64,000 bases of DNA from Acidobacteriota bacterium (GCA_003223215.1 QHYH01000093.1:1-64000), one strand, 5' to 3'; numbered from the stretch's first letter, positions 51,383-62,143 are shown. Notes: generated by a model not told the origin, from the letters alone. Numbers and translations are program-made.

Positions 51383-51877
51383 ATGAGCAGTGGCAAAACA
51401 GCACCCAGTCGAACTGCAGAAGCGCGTTTGCTGACGCGCGTTCTCGATGAAGCATACGGTTCCGGAGCGTGGCACGGACCGGACTTGAAGGCAGCGCTCG
51501 GCGACGTTGCGCCCGAGGTCGCTTTCTGGCGGCCGTCGCCAGAGCGGCATAACCTTGCGGAAGTGGCGTTCCATCACACGTTTTGTGCGCGTTCGGTGCG
51601 CGGACAACTCTCCGGAACGACACCCGAACCCTTCGTGCTCGAAGGCCAGGATTGGTTCGCGTTGCCGGGACCTGAGCGGCTCGCTTGGCCGCAAATTCAC
51701 GCAGCCGTGGAAGAGGAGCAGACGAAGCTCGCAGCTCTTGTTGCGGAACTTGCTGCGGGACGCACGCTGTCCCGGCTTTCCGAAGCCGAGCGTTTCAACC
51801 TCGTGCTCGGAATTACCTGCCACGCGGTGTACCACGCCGGACAAATCCAACTGCTCAAGCGGCTGCACGGCGCGTAA
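51383..51877 (+). CDS. DinB-like metal-binding helical protein
   Basis: This 164-residue protein has the DinB/YfiT four-helix layout. Candidate metal ligands are the His residues in LAEVAFHHTFCARSV and the C-terminal CHAVYHAGQIQLLKRLHG, the classic HxxxxH end of DinB domains. DinB-like proteins are stress-induced or thiol-transferase-like and need a divalent metal. The start has an excellent AAGGAGG eight bases upstream. It follows the lipocalin-like gene and is likely controlled by the divergent AraC regulator. The exact reaction is unknown. Confidence 0.8.
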   Translation: MSSGKTAPSRTAEARLLTRVLDEAYGSGAWHGPDLKAALGDVAPEVAFWRPSPERHNLAEVAFHHTFCARSVRGQLSGTTPEPFVLEGQDWFALPGPERLAWPQIHAAVEEEQTKLAALVAELAAGRTLSRLSEAERFNLVLGITCHAVYHAGQIQLLKRLHGA

Positions 51878-51991
51878 ATCAAAAGCCGACAAGCGGCCTA
51901 GGGTGGTGTGAGGGCTCGTGTTGGTTCTCTTCGAGGAACCGGTTCGCGTTGAGAAGCGCGCTCCTCGGCTATTTCGTGAGCCGGTATTGCT

Positions 51992-52792
51992 CTACTTGCT
52001 TAAAAGCGATTTCCAGCGGTCCCAAGCGTCGGTGCGGGCCTTCTTGTTGGCGTCGGAGGCGTCGGGAGCTTCGCCAGCGCGCATGAAGCCGTGACCGGCG
52101 CCTTCGTAGGTGACCGGCTCATAGGTTCTGCGGGCGGCCTTCATCGCGGTGATGGTGTCTGGAATCGTGGCGCCAATGCGCGCGTCATTGCCGCCATAGA
52201 ACCCGTAGACAGGAGCTTTGATGTGCGCCATGGCGTCCTTGTCCGGCGGGCCGCCGTAAAAGACGAACGCGGCGGCGAGGTCCGCGCGATTGGTGGCAAA
52301 GCGGAACGACTGGCTGCCACCCCAGCAAAAGCCGGCAACAAACAGTTTGCCGCTCGAGGCAGGCAGCTTCAGCGCATAATCCGCGACCGCGTTCAGGTCC
52401 GCGGTGATCTGGTCGGCATTCAGGTGGCTCACGGCTTCCATGGTCTTGCCTTCGGGGAAGCTGCTGCTGCGGCCGCCGTTCGGGCCCAGGCCGGAGAGCA
52501 GGTCAGGAGCCACGGTGATGTAGCCAGCGGCGGCAACCTGGTCGGCGAGATCCTCGACCCAATCGGTCATACCAAAAATCTCGTGGATGACGACCACGAC
52601 AGGCGTTTTGTTTTTCCCTTCGGGATACACCAGGAGCGTTTCGACGGAGCGGTCGCCGTGCTTGACGGTGACCCATTCGCGATGGCGCGGGGATTTTTCG
52701 AGCGTGGCTTTGGCCCAGTCTTGGGCGAGAGTGAAGGGCGAAGCGGACAGCGTGCAGAGAACAAGTAGACCAACGAACGTGAGACGTTTCAT
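51992..52792 (-). CDS. Exported dienelactone hydrolase-family protein
   Basis: This 266-residue alpha/beta hydrolase has a signal peptide at residues 1-23 (FVGLLVLCTLSASPFTLA). The nucleophile elbow is GFCWGG with a Cys, as in dienelactone hydrolases. The oxyanion region is VVVIHEIFGMTDWVEDLAD, the catalytic Asp is expected in GGNDARIG, and the His is in GAGHGFMR. Family members hydrolyse dienelactones and small esters. The ATG at 52792 coincides with the signal peptide; the longer frame is unsupported. It is monocistronic; a decayed beta-barrel fragment lies just upstream. Confidence 0.86.
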   Translation of the reverse strand: MKRLTFVGLLVLCTLSASPFTLAQDWAKATLEKSPRHREWVTVKHGDRSVETLLVYPEGKNKTPVVVVIHEIFGMTDWVEDLADQVAAAGYITVAPDLLSGLGPNGGRSSSFPEGKTMEAVSHLNADQITADLNAVADYALKLPASSGKLFVAGFCWGGSQSFRFATNRADLAAAFVFYGGPPDKDAMAHIKAPVYGFYGGNDARIGATIPDTITAMKAARRTYEPVTYEGAGHGFMRAGEAPDASDANKKARTDAWDRWKSLLSK

Positions 52793-52867
52793 GGGCGTGG
52801 TGTCTCCCTCAAAAGTAGTTGCGACCCTTGGGGCGCGCCGAAGCGTCGCCCCTACAAAACGGGCAAC

Positions 52868-53045
52868 GCCAAGATAAGCCAAATTCGAAAGGAAAGACAA
52901 TGCCGGCGGAGACCCGCGGCTGATTTTGCGACGCGCTGGCGAGATGCGTGTGGACGCTATCGATTTGAAAGATGCGGATGGCGACAAAAGAAGCGATGTC
53001 CCAGTTGAGACCGCCGCCGAGGGCGCTTGACCAAGAGGTACTCGA
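52868..53045 (-). pseudogene. C-terminal remnant of an outer-membrane beta-barrel protein
   Basis: The minus-strand text GSSTSWSSALGGGLNWDI, then FVAIRIFQIDSVHTHLA, then QPRVSAGIVFPFEF is the alternating-strand ending of acidobacterial small OmpA-like barrels (GGGLD..., IRxxQxDYxxT, RLSAGIVFRF). The N-terminal strands are absent, and the frame runs on past the terminal Phe without a stop. It is therefore a relic in an otherwise gene-free 490-bp gap (52793-53282) between the hydrolase and proS. A G/C-rich arm (GGGGCGCGCCGAAGCGTCGCCCC) nearby resembles dispersed intergenic repeats. Confidence 0.5.
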
Positions 53046-53204
53046 CCCGAGGCCGAAGCGCCAGGGGGCGTGGTGAGGACGGGGCAAGCTTAGGGTCTGG
53101 TCTTGTGCCTTGCGAGGATTGCGATGCCAAGACCGCTTCTGGAGTTGTCAGACTTGATCGTCCCCTTCCTGCTGCATGGATGCCATGCATGCTGGGTGCG
53201 TTGA

Positions 53205-54722
<1,518 letters not shown>

Positions 54723-55015
54723 GTCTTGCTTCGGAGGCGACGGGCCGGAGCGTGTACCCAAGCAGGAAGAGGTCATGGCTCCGCGCCGCAAGCACTCCCG
54801 GAGTCCGCGCACGACGAGGGTCTCTCGAGCAGATCTAAACCTTACCCATAAAGCGGGGCTACAAGACCCACCGTTCCTTTCCCGCAACACACCATCGCCA
54901 TTTTCTCGACACGCTTGCCGCTCAGTGCTAGGTTGAGTCTACACGGAGAAATGTCAGGCTGGCCTCCCTCGACCGCAGCGCAGGTCACCGCGAGACGGCC
55001 AGAGAGAGGATTAGA

Positions 55016-55420
55016 GTGCATACGGAAGGCATCGATGCGTCGCCGAAACCGCGCCAGCGCCGGTTCGAACGCGGCGAAGGAAGGCTGAAAGGCATTCTCA
55101 TTGTCGTGATTGTGGTGCTAGCAATTTACAGCGCGTGGAAAGTCGTGCCGGTTTACGTGAACGAGTACCAGCTCTCCGACAAGATGCAGGAGCAGGCGCG
55201 CTATGCGGTCGTGAACCGCTATACCGAGGACCAGATACGCGACAATATTTTCAAAGTTATACAGGACCTGGATATTCCCGCGAAGCGGGAAGACATCAAA
55301 GTGGTTTCCAACAACTCCATGGTGAAAATCTCGCTGGCGTACTCCGTACCCGTGGATGTGTTGATGTACCACACGGACATTCATTTTTCTCCGAACAGCG
55401 AGAACAAAGCGCTCTTCTGA
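55016..55420 (+). CDS. Small single-pass membrane protein (DUF4845-like)
   Basis: This 134-residue protein has a GTG start at 55016. A basic Arg/Glu-rich N-terminus is followed by one membrane helix (GILIVVIVVLAIYSAWKVVPVYV) and a periplasmic alpha/beta domain (LSDKMQEQARYA ... NIFKVIQDLDIPAKREDIKVV ... ISLAYSVPVDVLMYHTDIHF). The size and order resemble DUF4845 proteins found next to signal-peptidase or cell-envelope genes. It stands 135 bp before a class A PBP gene in the same direction, suggesting an envelope role. Function is not known. Confidence 0.7.
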   Translation: MHTEGIDASPKPRQRRFERGEGRLKGILIVVIVVLAIYSAWKVVPVYVNEYQLSDKMQEQARYAVVNRYTEDQIRDNIFKVIQDLDIPAKREDIKVVSNNSMVKISLAYSVPVDVLMYHTDIHFSPNSENKALF

Positions 55421-55554
55421 AGTTCTAGTGGCAGTTCGCATGCCTCGGCATGGTATTTGGGGATGCCCAGCCGGCAGCCCCGCGCGGTGCAAATCCGTCT
55501 TTCCTAGCGGACGGCCTTGCGAGACAATAGAGGTCCAGCCCAGGGAGAAATGTT

Positions 55555-58140
55555 TTGCAAATCCGGGTGCAACGAGGTTTCTTTACTTCCACTATCGGCC
55601 TGGCGATTCTTGGCATCCTCTTCGGTGTTTTCATCATCGCCGGCGGGATCTTCACTTACTACTACACCAAGTACTCGCGCATGATTGACGAGCGCCTGTC
55701 CGGAAACATCCTGCAAAATACCACCCAGATTTTCTCCGCACCGGAGCACATTTCGACCGCCGAAGCCTGGGGACCGGACGACCTGACGGATTATCTGACG
55801 CGAGTGGGGTACCGGCCGGAGGCCGACCCCAGCGCGCTCGGTCAATACAGCGTGCAAAACAACACGGTGGACATTCGGCCCTCGAAGCTGTCTTATTTTG
55901 GCGGCAAAAACGCGTTGGCTGTGCAATTCCGGGGAAAGAGCGTTCGCAGCATCCGTCCGCTCGAGGGCGGGCCGGACGTGGACACCGCGGAAATCGAGCC
56001 GGAACTGATCACCAACCTTTTCGACAGTGCGCGTGAGAAGCGCCGGCCGGTGCGCTACGAGGACCTGCCGGTCGCCCTCGTGGATGCCATCCTTTCCGCT
56101 GAAGACAAGCGCTTTTTCGAGCACGGCGGATTTGATTTCATTCGCATCGTCGGCGCCGCGTGGGCGGACCTCCGGCACACCAGCCAGCACTACCAGGGCG
56201 CGAGCACCATCACCATGCAGGTGGCGCGGACCTTCTTTCTCTCGACCGACCGCAACTGGCGGCGAAAGGTGGCCGAGGCCTTGATTTCGCTGGAGCTCGA
56301 GCAGCGCTTCAGCAAGCAGCGAATTTTCGAAATGTACGCGAACGAAGTGTATCTGGGGAATCGCGGCAGCTTCGGGATTCGCGGCTTTTCCGAAGCCAGC
56401 GTGGCGTACTTCGGGAAAGACATGCGGCAGCTGGCCATTCCGGAATGCGCGTACTTGGCCGGAATCATCCGCGCCCCCAATTACTATTCGTCGGCCGACC
56501 GCCATCCCGAACGCGGGGTGCAAGCGCGCGATCGCGTGCTGACGCAAATGCTGGAGAACAAATACATCAACGCGGAGGATTTGGAAGAGGCCAAGAAAAC
56601 GCCGTTGAGGATTATCCATGCGGCGACTTCCGGAAGAGAAGCGCCGTATTTCGTGGACATGGTGAAAGACCACCTGCTCGACAAATACTCCGAGAACGAA
56701 CTGTTGAGCCAAAACTTCCGCGTGTACACGACGCTCGACCCGGCGCTCGAGCGCGACGCGGTCTCTGCCGTCGAAGCCGGCATGAAGAACGTGGACACGC
56801 TGCTGGCGAAAAGGTATGACAAATGGAAGCGCGAGCTGGCCAAGAAAGGAAGTGACGAACCCGTTCCACAGGTGCAGGTGGCGCTGGTCGCGCTCGACCC
56901 GCGGAATGGGGAAATCAAGGCTGTTGTCGGCGGAAGGGATTACGGGCAGAGCCAGCTCAATCACGCCCTGGCGCACCGCCAGCCTGGCTCGGTCTTCAAA
57001 CCTTTTGTCTATGCGGCGGCGTTCGACAATGCCGTAGACAACGTGCAGCCCATCCTCACGCCGGCGACCACCGTCGACGACGAGCCCACGACGTTCGAAT
57101 TCGACGGCAAAGGGTACACACCCAACAATTACAACGAGAGGTTCATGGGGCGCGTGACGGTCCGCGACGCGCTGACCAACTCGCTGAACGTGGCCACGGT
57201 AAAAGTGGCGGAACTGATTGGCTACGGCCGTGTCGTGCAAGTCGCGCGGCAGATGGGGCTAGGGACGAACATTCAGCCGACGCCGGCCGTGGCGCTTGGC
57301 GCCTATGAAATGACACCCGTGGATGTTGCCGCGGGCTACACCGCATTTGCGACGATGGGAATGCGTTCCGAGCCGCAATTCATCCGCAGCGTGGTCAATT
57401 CGGACGGCGAAGTCCTTGAAAAATTCACGCCACAGACGCACTCCGTGCTGGACCCGCGCGTGGCGTTTCTGGTGGACAGCTTATTAAAGGACGTGCTGAA
57501 CCGCGGCACAGGCGCTGCCGTCCGGGCGCACGGATTTACCCTGCCGGCGGCAGGGAAAACCGGAACTTCGCGAGACGGCTGGTTCGCGGGCTTCACTTCC
57601 AACCTGCTGTGCGTGATCTGGATTGGCTTTGACGACAACCGCGACCTGGGGATTACCGGAGGCGCCGCCGATGCGCCGATCTGGGCGGACTTCATGACTA
57701 AGGCAACGTCCATATCGCCTTACCGGGATGTCAAAGATTTCAGTATGCCGGATGGGGTGCAGTCCGTGGTGATCGATCCGGAGTCCTTGCAACTGGCAAC
57801 CCCTAATTGCCCGACCACGCGCGAGGAAGTATACGTGGCAGGCTCGGCTCCGACCGATTTCTGCGAACTTCACGGCGGGCACGGCACGGTAACCTCCACC
57901 GGTTCAGTGCTATCGCAAATCTTTGGCGGGCAACCCAAGACACCGGATGCGAACGGGCAGGTAGTGATGAAGTCGGACCCCAACCGGCCGCCGGACGCGA
58001 CCGGACAACCCGGGGACGCGTCTGCTGAGAACGGGGACAAGAAAAAGAACCCCTTGCAGAAAATATTTGGTATCTTTGGGGGTAAGAAGAAGGAACCCGA
58101 CAAGGCCAAGTCCAAGCCGGAGAAGGGAGATTCGCCATGA
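55555..58140 (+). CDS. Class A penicillin-binding protein (PBP1-like, GT51 + transpeptidase)
   Basis: This 861-residue bifunctional peptidoglycan synthase has an N-terminal membrane helix (residues 12-36). A UB2H-like linker region follows (LTDYLTRVGYRPEADPSAL). The GT51 glycosyltransferase has AEDKRFFEHGGFDF, QGASTITMQVAR and RKVAEALISLELEQRFSKQRIFEMYANEVYLG. The transpeptidase has SxxK in RQPGSVFKPF, SxN in LTNSLNVATVKV and KTG in PAAGKTGTSRDGWFAGFT. The C-terminus is a Lys/Glu/Asp-rich tail. The TTG start at 55555 has AGGGAG eight bases upstream; an ATG five bases earlier is out of frame. The stop overlaps the next gene by 4 bp. Confidence 0.93.
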   Translation: MQIRVQRGFFTSTIGLAILGILFGVFIIAGGIFTYYYTKYSRMIDERLSGNILQNTTQIFSAPEHISTAEAWGPDDLTDYLTRVGYRPEADPSALGQYSVQNNTVDIRPSKLSYFGGKNALAVQFRGKSVRSIRPLEGGPDVDTAEIEPELITNLFDSAREKRRPVRYEDLPVALVDAILSAEDKRFFEHGGFDFIRIVGAAWADLRHTSQHYQGASTITMQVARTFFLSTDRNWRRKVAEALISLELEQRFSKQRIFEMYANEVYLGNRGSFGIRGFSEASVAYFGKDMRQLAIPECAYLAGIIRAPNYYSSADRHPERGVQARDRVLTQMLENKYINAEDLEEAKKTPLRIIHAATSGREAPYFVDMVKDHLLDKYSENELLSQNFRVYTTLDPALERDAVSAVEAGMKNVDTLLAKRYDKWKRELAKKGSDEPVPQVQVALVALDPRNGEIKAVVGGRDYGQSQLNHALAHRQPGSVFKPFVYAAAFDNAVDNVQPILTPATTVDDEPTTFEFDGKGYTPNNYNERFMGRVTVRDALTNSLNVATVKVAELIGYGRVVQVARQMGLGTNIQPTPAVALGAYEMTPVDVAAGYTAFATMGMRSEPQFIRSVVNSDGEVLEKFTPQTHSVLDPRVAFLVDSLLKDVLNRGTGAAVRAHGFTLPAAGKTGTSRDGWFAGFTSNLLCVIWIGFDDNRDLGITGGAADAPIWADFMTKATSISPYRDVKDFSMPDGVQSVVIDPESLQLATPNCPTTREEVYVAGSAPTDFCELHGGHGTVTSTGSVLSQIFGGQPKTPDANGQVVMKSDPNRPPDATGQPGDASAENGDKKKNPLQKIFGIFGGKKKEPDKAKSKPEKGDSP

Positions 58141-58994
58141 TCCGTACCTCATTGGCGTTTCCAGCAAGTGTTCTCTTCCTGAGTCTTTGCATTCCCCAGG
58201 CAGCGCGACCGCAATCCCTCGTAGACAACCCCGGCCCACCGCCCCCCTCAACCGTCGCCCCGCATGTTCCGCAGGCGCAACCGCCCAACCCCACGCAGTC
58301 CTCGACCATCGTAGTGCGCCCGAACCTCACCGAAGAGCAGATGGCAGACCTGTATATGGCGCGCAAGGAATACCGTGAGGCGTCACAACTCTACAAGCGG
58401 CTTGCGGAACAAAACCCGCAAAACGCCGTTTACCTAAACAAACTGGGAATTTCCTTGCATCAGCAGGCGGCGCTAGGACCAGCGCTGAAGTTTTACGAAC
58501 GCGCCGTCAAGGTCGACCCTACTTATGCCGACGCTGCAAACAATATCGGCACGATCTATTACCAGCGGAAAAAATACAGCAAAGCCATCAAGGCGTACCA
58601 CAAGGCCATTGCCATCCGGAATGACATGCCCGTCCTCTACAGCAATCTGGCCTATGCCTACTTTGAGGACAAGAAATTCGAGCAGGCCATCGCTTCTTTC
58701 CGGCAGGCGTTGGCATTGGACCCGCAATTGTTCGAGCGCAACAGCTCCAGAAACGGATCGATCCTGCAGGACCGTACCGTCGGAGACCGCGGAAAGTTTT
58801 ATTTCTTGCTCGCGAAATCATTTGCTGAGGCGGGGAACCTGGATCGCTGCCTGGTCTATTTGCGCAAAGCCAAGGACGAAGGCTATAAGGAACTGGCGGC
58901 GATCAAAATGGATCCTTCCTTTGCCGCTGTTATACAGAATCCGGCGATCCAGGAAATCCTGGCTCCGCGGCCGGAAGACAACCCACAAATCTGA
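58137..58994 (+). CDS. Secreted TPR-repeat protein coupled to the PBP gene
   Basis: This 285-residue protein has a signal peptide (SLAFPASVLFLSLCIPQAARP) and a Pro-rich linker. At least four TPR units then follow: EYREASQLYKRLAEQNPQNAVYLNKLG, ALGPALKFYERAVKVDPTYADAANNIG, KYSKAIKAYHKAIAIRNDMPVLYSNLAYAYF and FEQAIASFRQALALDPQL. The start codon overlaps the PBP stop (ATGA), which suggests an accessory scaffold for the synthase in the periplasm, analogous in role though not homologous to LpoA/LpoB. That role is inferred from linkage only. A modest tail (NPAIQEILAPRPEDN) ends it. Confidence 0.8.
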   Translation: MIRTSLAFPASVLFLSLCIPQAARPQSLVDNPGPPPPSTVAPHVPQAQPPNPTQSSTIVVRPNLTEEQMADLYMARKEYREASQLYKRLAEQNPQNAVYLNKLGISLHQQAALGPALKFYERAVKVDPTYADAANNIGTIYYQRKKYSKAIKAYHKAIAIRNDMPVLYSNLAYAYFEDKKFEQAIASFRQALALDPQLFERNSSRNGSILQDRTVGDRGKFYFLLAKSFAEAGNLDRCLVYLRKAKDEGYKELAAIKMDPSFAAVIQNPAIQEILAPRPEDNPQI

Positions 58995-59186
58995 CCGAGC
59001 CCCGGCAGTTTGTCGGAACTGTCCGAGAACGCGACAGGGCGATCCCTTAGGCGGACAAAACCTCGCGTTGTCTGGGTGCGCAAGTCGCTTCTAAGTCATT
59101 TGTTTCTTTCGGTTACATAAAATGTCGAAGAGGTCCTGAAGTTGCTCAGCTCGTCTGCGGCTGGGTGTAGTCTCGCGAGGTGGATC

Positions 59187-59642
59187 GTGAAAAGAATTGA
59201 TCGCATTCGAGAGAAGGTCGCCATACCTCCGACTTCGGTTTACCTGTCCAAGATGCACGATGCGGGCTGGCGTCTGGTGGCGCTCGAGTGGGAACGCGAA
59301 ATCGAATTCTCGGGCGCGCCGGAACCGCCCGTCGAGGCCGGCGCCGAAGAGATTCCTTTCGGACTGCGCATCGCTTCGGACTGCCGCCATCTGGAAGACG
59401 ATCCACTCGAGACGCAAACCCTCAAGTTCCTCGCCGAAATGGTTCTCCAGGACGTGTCTTTCCGAGGCATGGCCGACGCGCTCAACGCTCGGGAATACCG
59501 CACGCGCGACGGGCACCCCTGGAGCGCTGCCAGCGTTTTCAAGCTCATCCCCCGCCTGATTGAAATTGCCCCGCGCCTTCTTACCGGCTCCGAGTGGGAG
59601 TCTCGCAAAAAGCAACTGACCCACGTCACCTGGAACTCCTGA
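59187..59642 (+). CDS. Recombinase-tail-like small protein upstream of the ADOP permease
   Basis: This 151-residue protein has a GTG start at 59187 and GAGG upstream. Its C-terminal half reads LAEMVLQDVSFRGMADALNAREYRTRDGHPWSAASVFKLIPRLIEIAP. It resembles the Recombinase-domain segment of large serine recombinases (ALNxRGxxTRxGxPWxxxSVxRLL). It lacks the N-terminal resolvase domain and its catalytic Ser, so it cannot recombine DNA. The N-terminal half is unique (IPPTSVYLSKMHDAGWRLVALEWEREIEF). It ends 26 bp before the permease, in the place where PadR-type regulators commonly stand before ADOP genes. A DNA-binding regulator derived from a recombinase is a plausible reading. Confidence 0.6.
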   Translation: MKRIDRIREKVAIPPTSVYLSKMHDAGWRLVALEWEREIEFSGAPEPPVEAGAEEIPFGLRIASDCRHLEDDPLETQTLKFLAEMVLQDVSFRGMADALNAREYRTRDGHPWSAASVFKLIPRLIEIAPRLLTGSEWESRKKQLTHVTWNS

Positions 59643-59668
59643 AACGTCAAACTTCAAGGAGGTGAAAA

Positions 59669-62143
59669 GTGAAAGATTTCTGGCAAGACCTGCGCCAGGG
59701 CGCGCGCGTGTTGCTGAAAAGCCCGAGTTTCAGCGTGGTTGCGGTTTTGTCACTGGCGTTGGGAATCGGCGCGAACACCACGATCTTTACCGTAGTCAAT
59801 GCCATCTTGCTCGATCCGCTGCCGGTAAAGGATATCTCCCAACTCGTCCAGGTAGATACGATTGACGCCAAGACGCAGGTAGGATTTGCCCGTGCGACGA
59901 AACTGGGCTTGTCGTTTCGTAACTTCCAGGATTATCAGCAGCAGAACGAGGTACTCACGGGAATAAGTTGCTTCCTGGGGACTCCACTGACGTGGAGCGG
60001 GGGCGCGGAGCCCCGGCAGATAAATGGGCAAATGGTCAGCGCAAACTATTTTGACGTGCTAGGCTTGCGCCCCGCCGCCGGACGTTTTTTTCTGCCCGAT
60101 GAAGATAGCAAGCTGAGCGGGAATAACGTGGCGGTCATCAGTTACAGCTTTTGGACCAACAAGCTGGGCTCGGACAAAGATGCAGTTGGCAAAACGCTGA
60201 CGCTGAATGCCATGCCGTACACCATCATCGGCGTGTCGCCGAAAGGTTTCAAAGGGACACTTACTTTCGGCAGTGCCGAGCAGATCTGGATTCCCACCAG
60301 CATGTATCCCCAGGCTCTCACCGGGTTCGCCAAAGAGTTTTTCAACGACCGAAGATTTCTGAACGCCCTGGCCGTCGCAAGGCTCAAGCCAGAGACGGGG
60401 TTGCGCCAGGCTGAGGCTTCGCTGAAGACCATCGCCGCGAAGCTCGAAAAGGACTTTCCGAAAGACAATGCCGGGCGCAGCATCGCGCTGACGCCCTTGA
60501 CCGAAGCGGCCGTGGGCGTCAACGTGCACGACCAAATTGGGCTTGCCGGCACGATGATGATGACCGTGGTGGGGTTGGTGCTTTTGATCGCTTGCGCAAA
60601 TCTGGCCAATCTGCTTCTTGCGCGCGCGGCGCGCCGCGAAAAAGAAATGGGTCTGCGGGCAGCCCTGGGCGCAAGCAGGCCGCGGCTGATTCGGCAGATG
60701 CTGACCGAATGCATCCTGCTCGCCCTTGTCGGAGGCGCGACAGGCTTGGCTATTGCGTATGTGGGGCGAACCGTGCTTTGGTCCTTCCGCCCGCCGTTCA
60801 TTGAGCAGAATGACATTGATTTGTCGTTTGATTTGCGCGTCTTGCTTTTTACGCTAGCGATCTCCATTTTCACCGGGCTATTGTTTGGCCTGGCGCCGGC
60901 CTTCCGCGCCTCCGTTCCCGACTTGGCGGAAACCCTCAAAATGGGCGGCCGGGGCGGATCGATCGGTTGGGGGCGAAACAGGCTGCGCAGCCTGCTGGTC
61001 GTCTCGGAAATTGCGCTATCTCTGGTGGCCCTGGTGGGCGCCGGTTTGTTTATCCGCAGCATGCGCGACGCGCAAAAAATGGATCCTGGTTTCGAATCGA
61101 AAAATCTTTTCATGCTGGCCTTTGACCTGGGCGCTTTGCATTACGACGAGGGGCGCGGACAGCAATTCTTGCGTTCCGCCATTGAGCAAGCCAACGCCGC
61201 CCCTGGCGTGAAGGCCGCGGCCGTGGCCTCCAACTTCCCGCTGGGCGGCGGGCTGGCGCGAACGGTCTTCCCGGAAGGCGAAGATGAATCCTCCGGTTAC
61301 CGGGGAACGCTGACGCAACTGGACGACGTCAGTGTCGGATATTTCAATGCTTTGCGAATTCCGCTTGTCCGTGGCCGCTTGTTTACCGATGCGGACCGCA
61401 AAGAGACGGCGCGCGTTGCGATCATCAACGAGGCCATGGCCAAAAAGTTCTGGCCCAACCAGGAAGCTATCGGCAAGCGGTTCCATTTTTTCGGTGATCC
61501 CGGATTGCTTCAAGTTGTGGGAATCGCCCGCGACAGCGTGGTGAACGCCATCGGCGAGGTCCCTCCGCCGCTTGCGTATCTGCCGGTAACGCAGGATTAT
61601 CCGCCCGCCGCGACGATTCAGGTGCAAACGACGGGCAGGCCGGAAGCAGTGATTGCCGGTGTGCGTGCGCAAATTCAATCCTTGGAGCCGCATCTGGCGA
61701 TTACCAACGTGCAAACTATTGGCCAGATTATCGATCAGGGTCTGTGGGCGCCGGAGATGGGTGCGGCTCTGCTGGCACTGTTCGGCGGCCTGGCGTTGGT
61801 CCTGGCGGCGGTAGGAGTGTATGGAGTCCTGGCCTACTCGGTGACGCAGCAGACCCGCGAAATCGGTATCCGCATGGCCATGGGCGCGGAGCGGTCTCAC
61901 GTGCTGGGACTGGTTGTGGGTCAGGGGCTGAAACTCGCGTGCGCAGGCCTTGCGCTGGGAATCCTCGTAGCGCTGGCTTTGACACGGCAACTTTCCAGTT
62001 TGCTCTTTGGCGTGAGCGTCTATGATCCGTGGGCCTACGGGAGTGTAGTCTTGATCCTCGTGTTTGTGGCGCTTTTGGCGTGTTACATCCCCGCCCGCCG
62101 CGCGACGCGCGTGGATCCGCTGGTGGCGTTGCGGTACGAATAG
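59669..62143 (+). CDS. ADOP-type ABC transporter permease (MacB-like, acidobacterial duplicated orphan permease)
   Basis: This 824-residue membrane protein combines two MacB periplasmic-core plus FtsX permease halves. It opens with LSLALGIGANTTIFTVVNAILL. Then come the soluble domain (YFDVLGLRPAAGRFF ... AVISYSFWTNKLGSDKDAVGKTL), three helices including LVLLIACANLANLLLARAARREKEMGLRAALGASR, a second soluble region, and a final set ending YSVTQQTREIGIRMAMGAERSHVLGLVV and RATRVDPLVALRYE. No ATPase gene accompanies it, the defining trait of ADOP. The GTG start at 59669 has a perfect AGGAGGTG. Substrate is unknown. Confidence 0.92.
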   Translation: MKDFWQDLRQGARVLLKSPSFSVVAVLSLALGIGANTTIFTVVNAILLDPLPVKDISQLVQVDTIDAKTQVGFARATKLGLSFRNFQDYQQQNEVLTGISCFLGTPLTWSGGAEPRQINGQMVSANYFDVLGLRPAAGRFFLPDEDSKLSGNNVAVISYSFWTNKLGSDKDAVGKTLTLNAMPYTIIGVSPKGFKGTLTFGSAEQIWIPTSMYPQALTGFAKEFFNDRRFLNALAVARLKPETGLRQAEASLKTIAAKLEKDFPKDNAGRSIALTPLTEAAVGVNVHDQIGLAGTMMMTVVGLVLLIACANLANLLLARAARREKEMGLRAALGASRPRLIRQMLTECILLALVGGATGLAIAYVGRTVLWSFRPPFIEQNDIDLSFDLRVLLFTLAISIFTGLLFGLAPAFRASVPDLAETLKMGGRGGSIGWGRNRLRSLLVVSEIALSLVALVGAGLFIRSMRDAQKMDPGFESKNLFMLAFDLGALHYDEGRGQQFLRSAIEQANAAPGVKAAAVASNFPLGGGLARTVFPEGEDESSGYRGTLTQLDDVSVGYFNALRIPLVRGRLFTDADRKETARVAIINEAMAKKFWPNQEAIGKRFHFFGDPGLLQVVGIARDSVVNAIGEVPPPLAYLPVTQDYPPAATIQVQTTGRPEAVIAGVRAQIQSLEPHLAITNVQTIGQIIDQGLWAPEMGAALLALFGGLALVLAAVGVYGVLAYSVTQQTREIGIRMAMGAERSHVLGLVVGQGLKLACAGLALGILVALALTRQLSSLLFGVSVYDPWAYGSVVLILVFVALLACYIPARRATRVDPLVALRYE

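Noticed and set aside
55420-55554. Possible riboswitch before the PBP gene
   Set aside because: The GC-rich segment shows short complementarities but no conserved riboswitch core that I could recognise.
55504-57240. 578-codon minus-strand frame
   Set aside because: Antisense shadow of the PBP gene; Arg/His-rich text without motifs.
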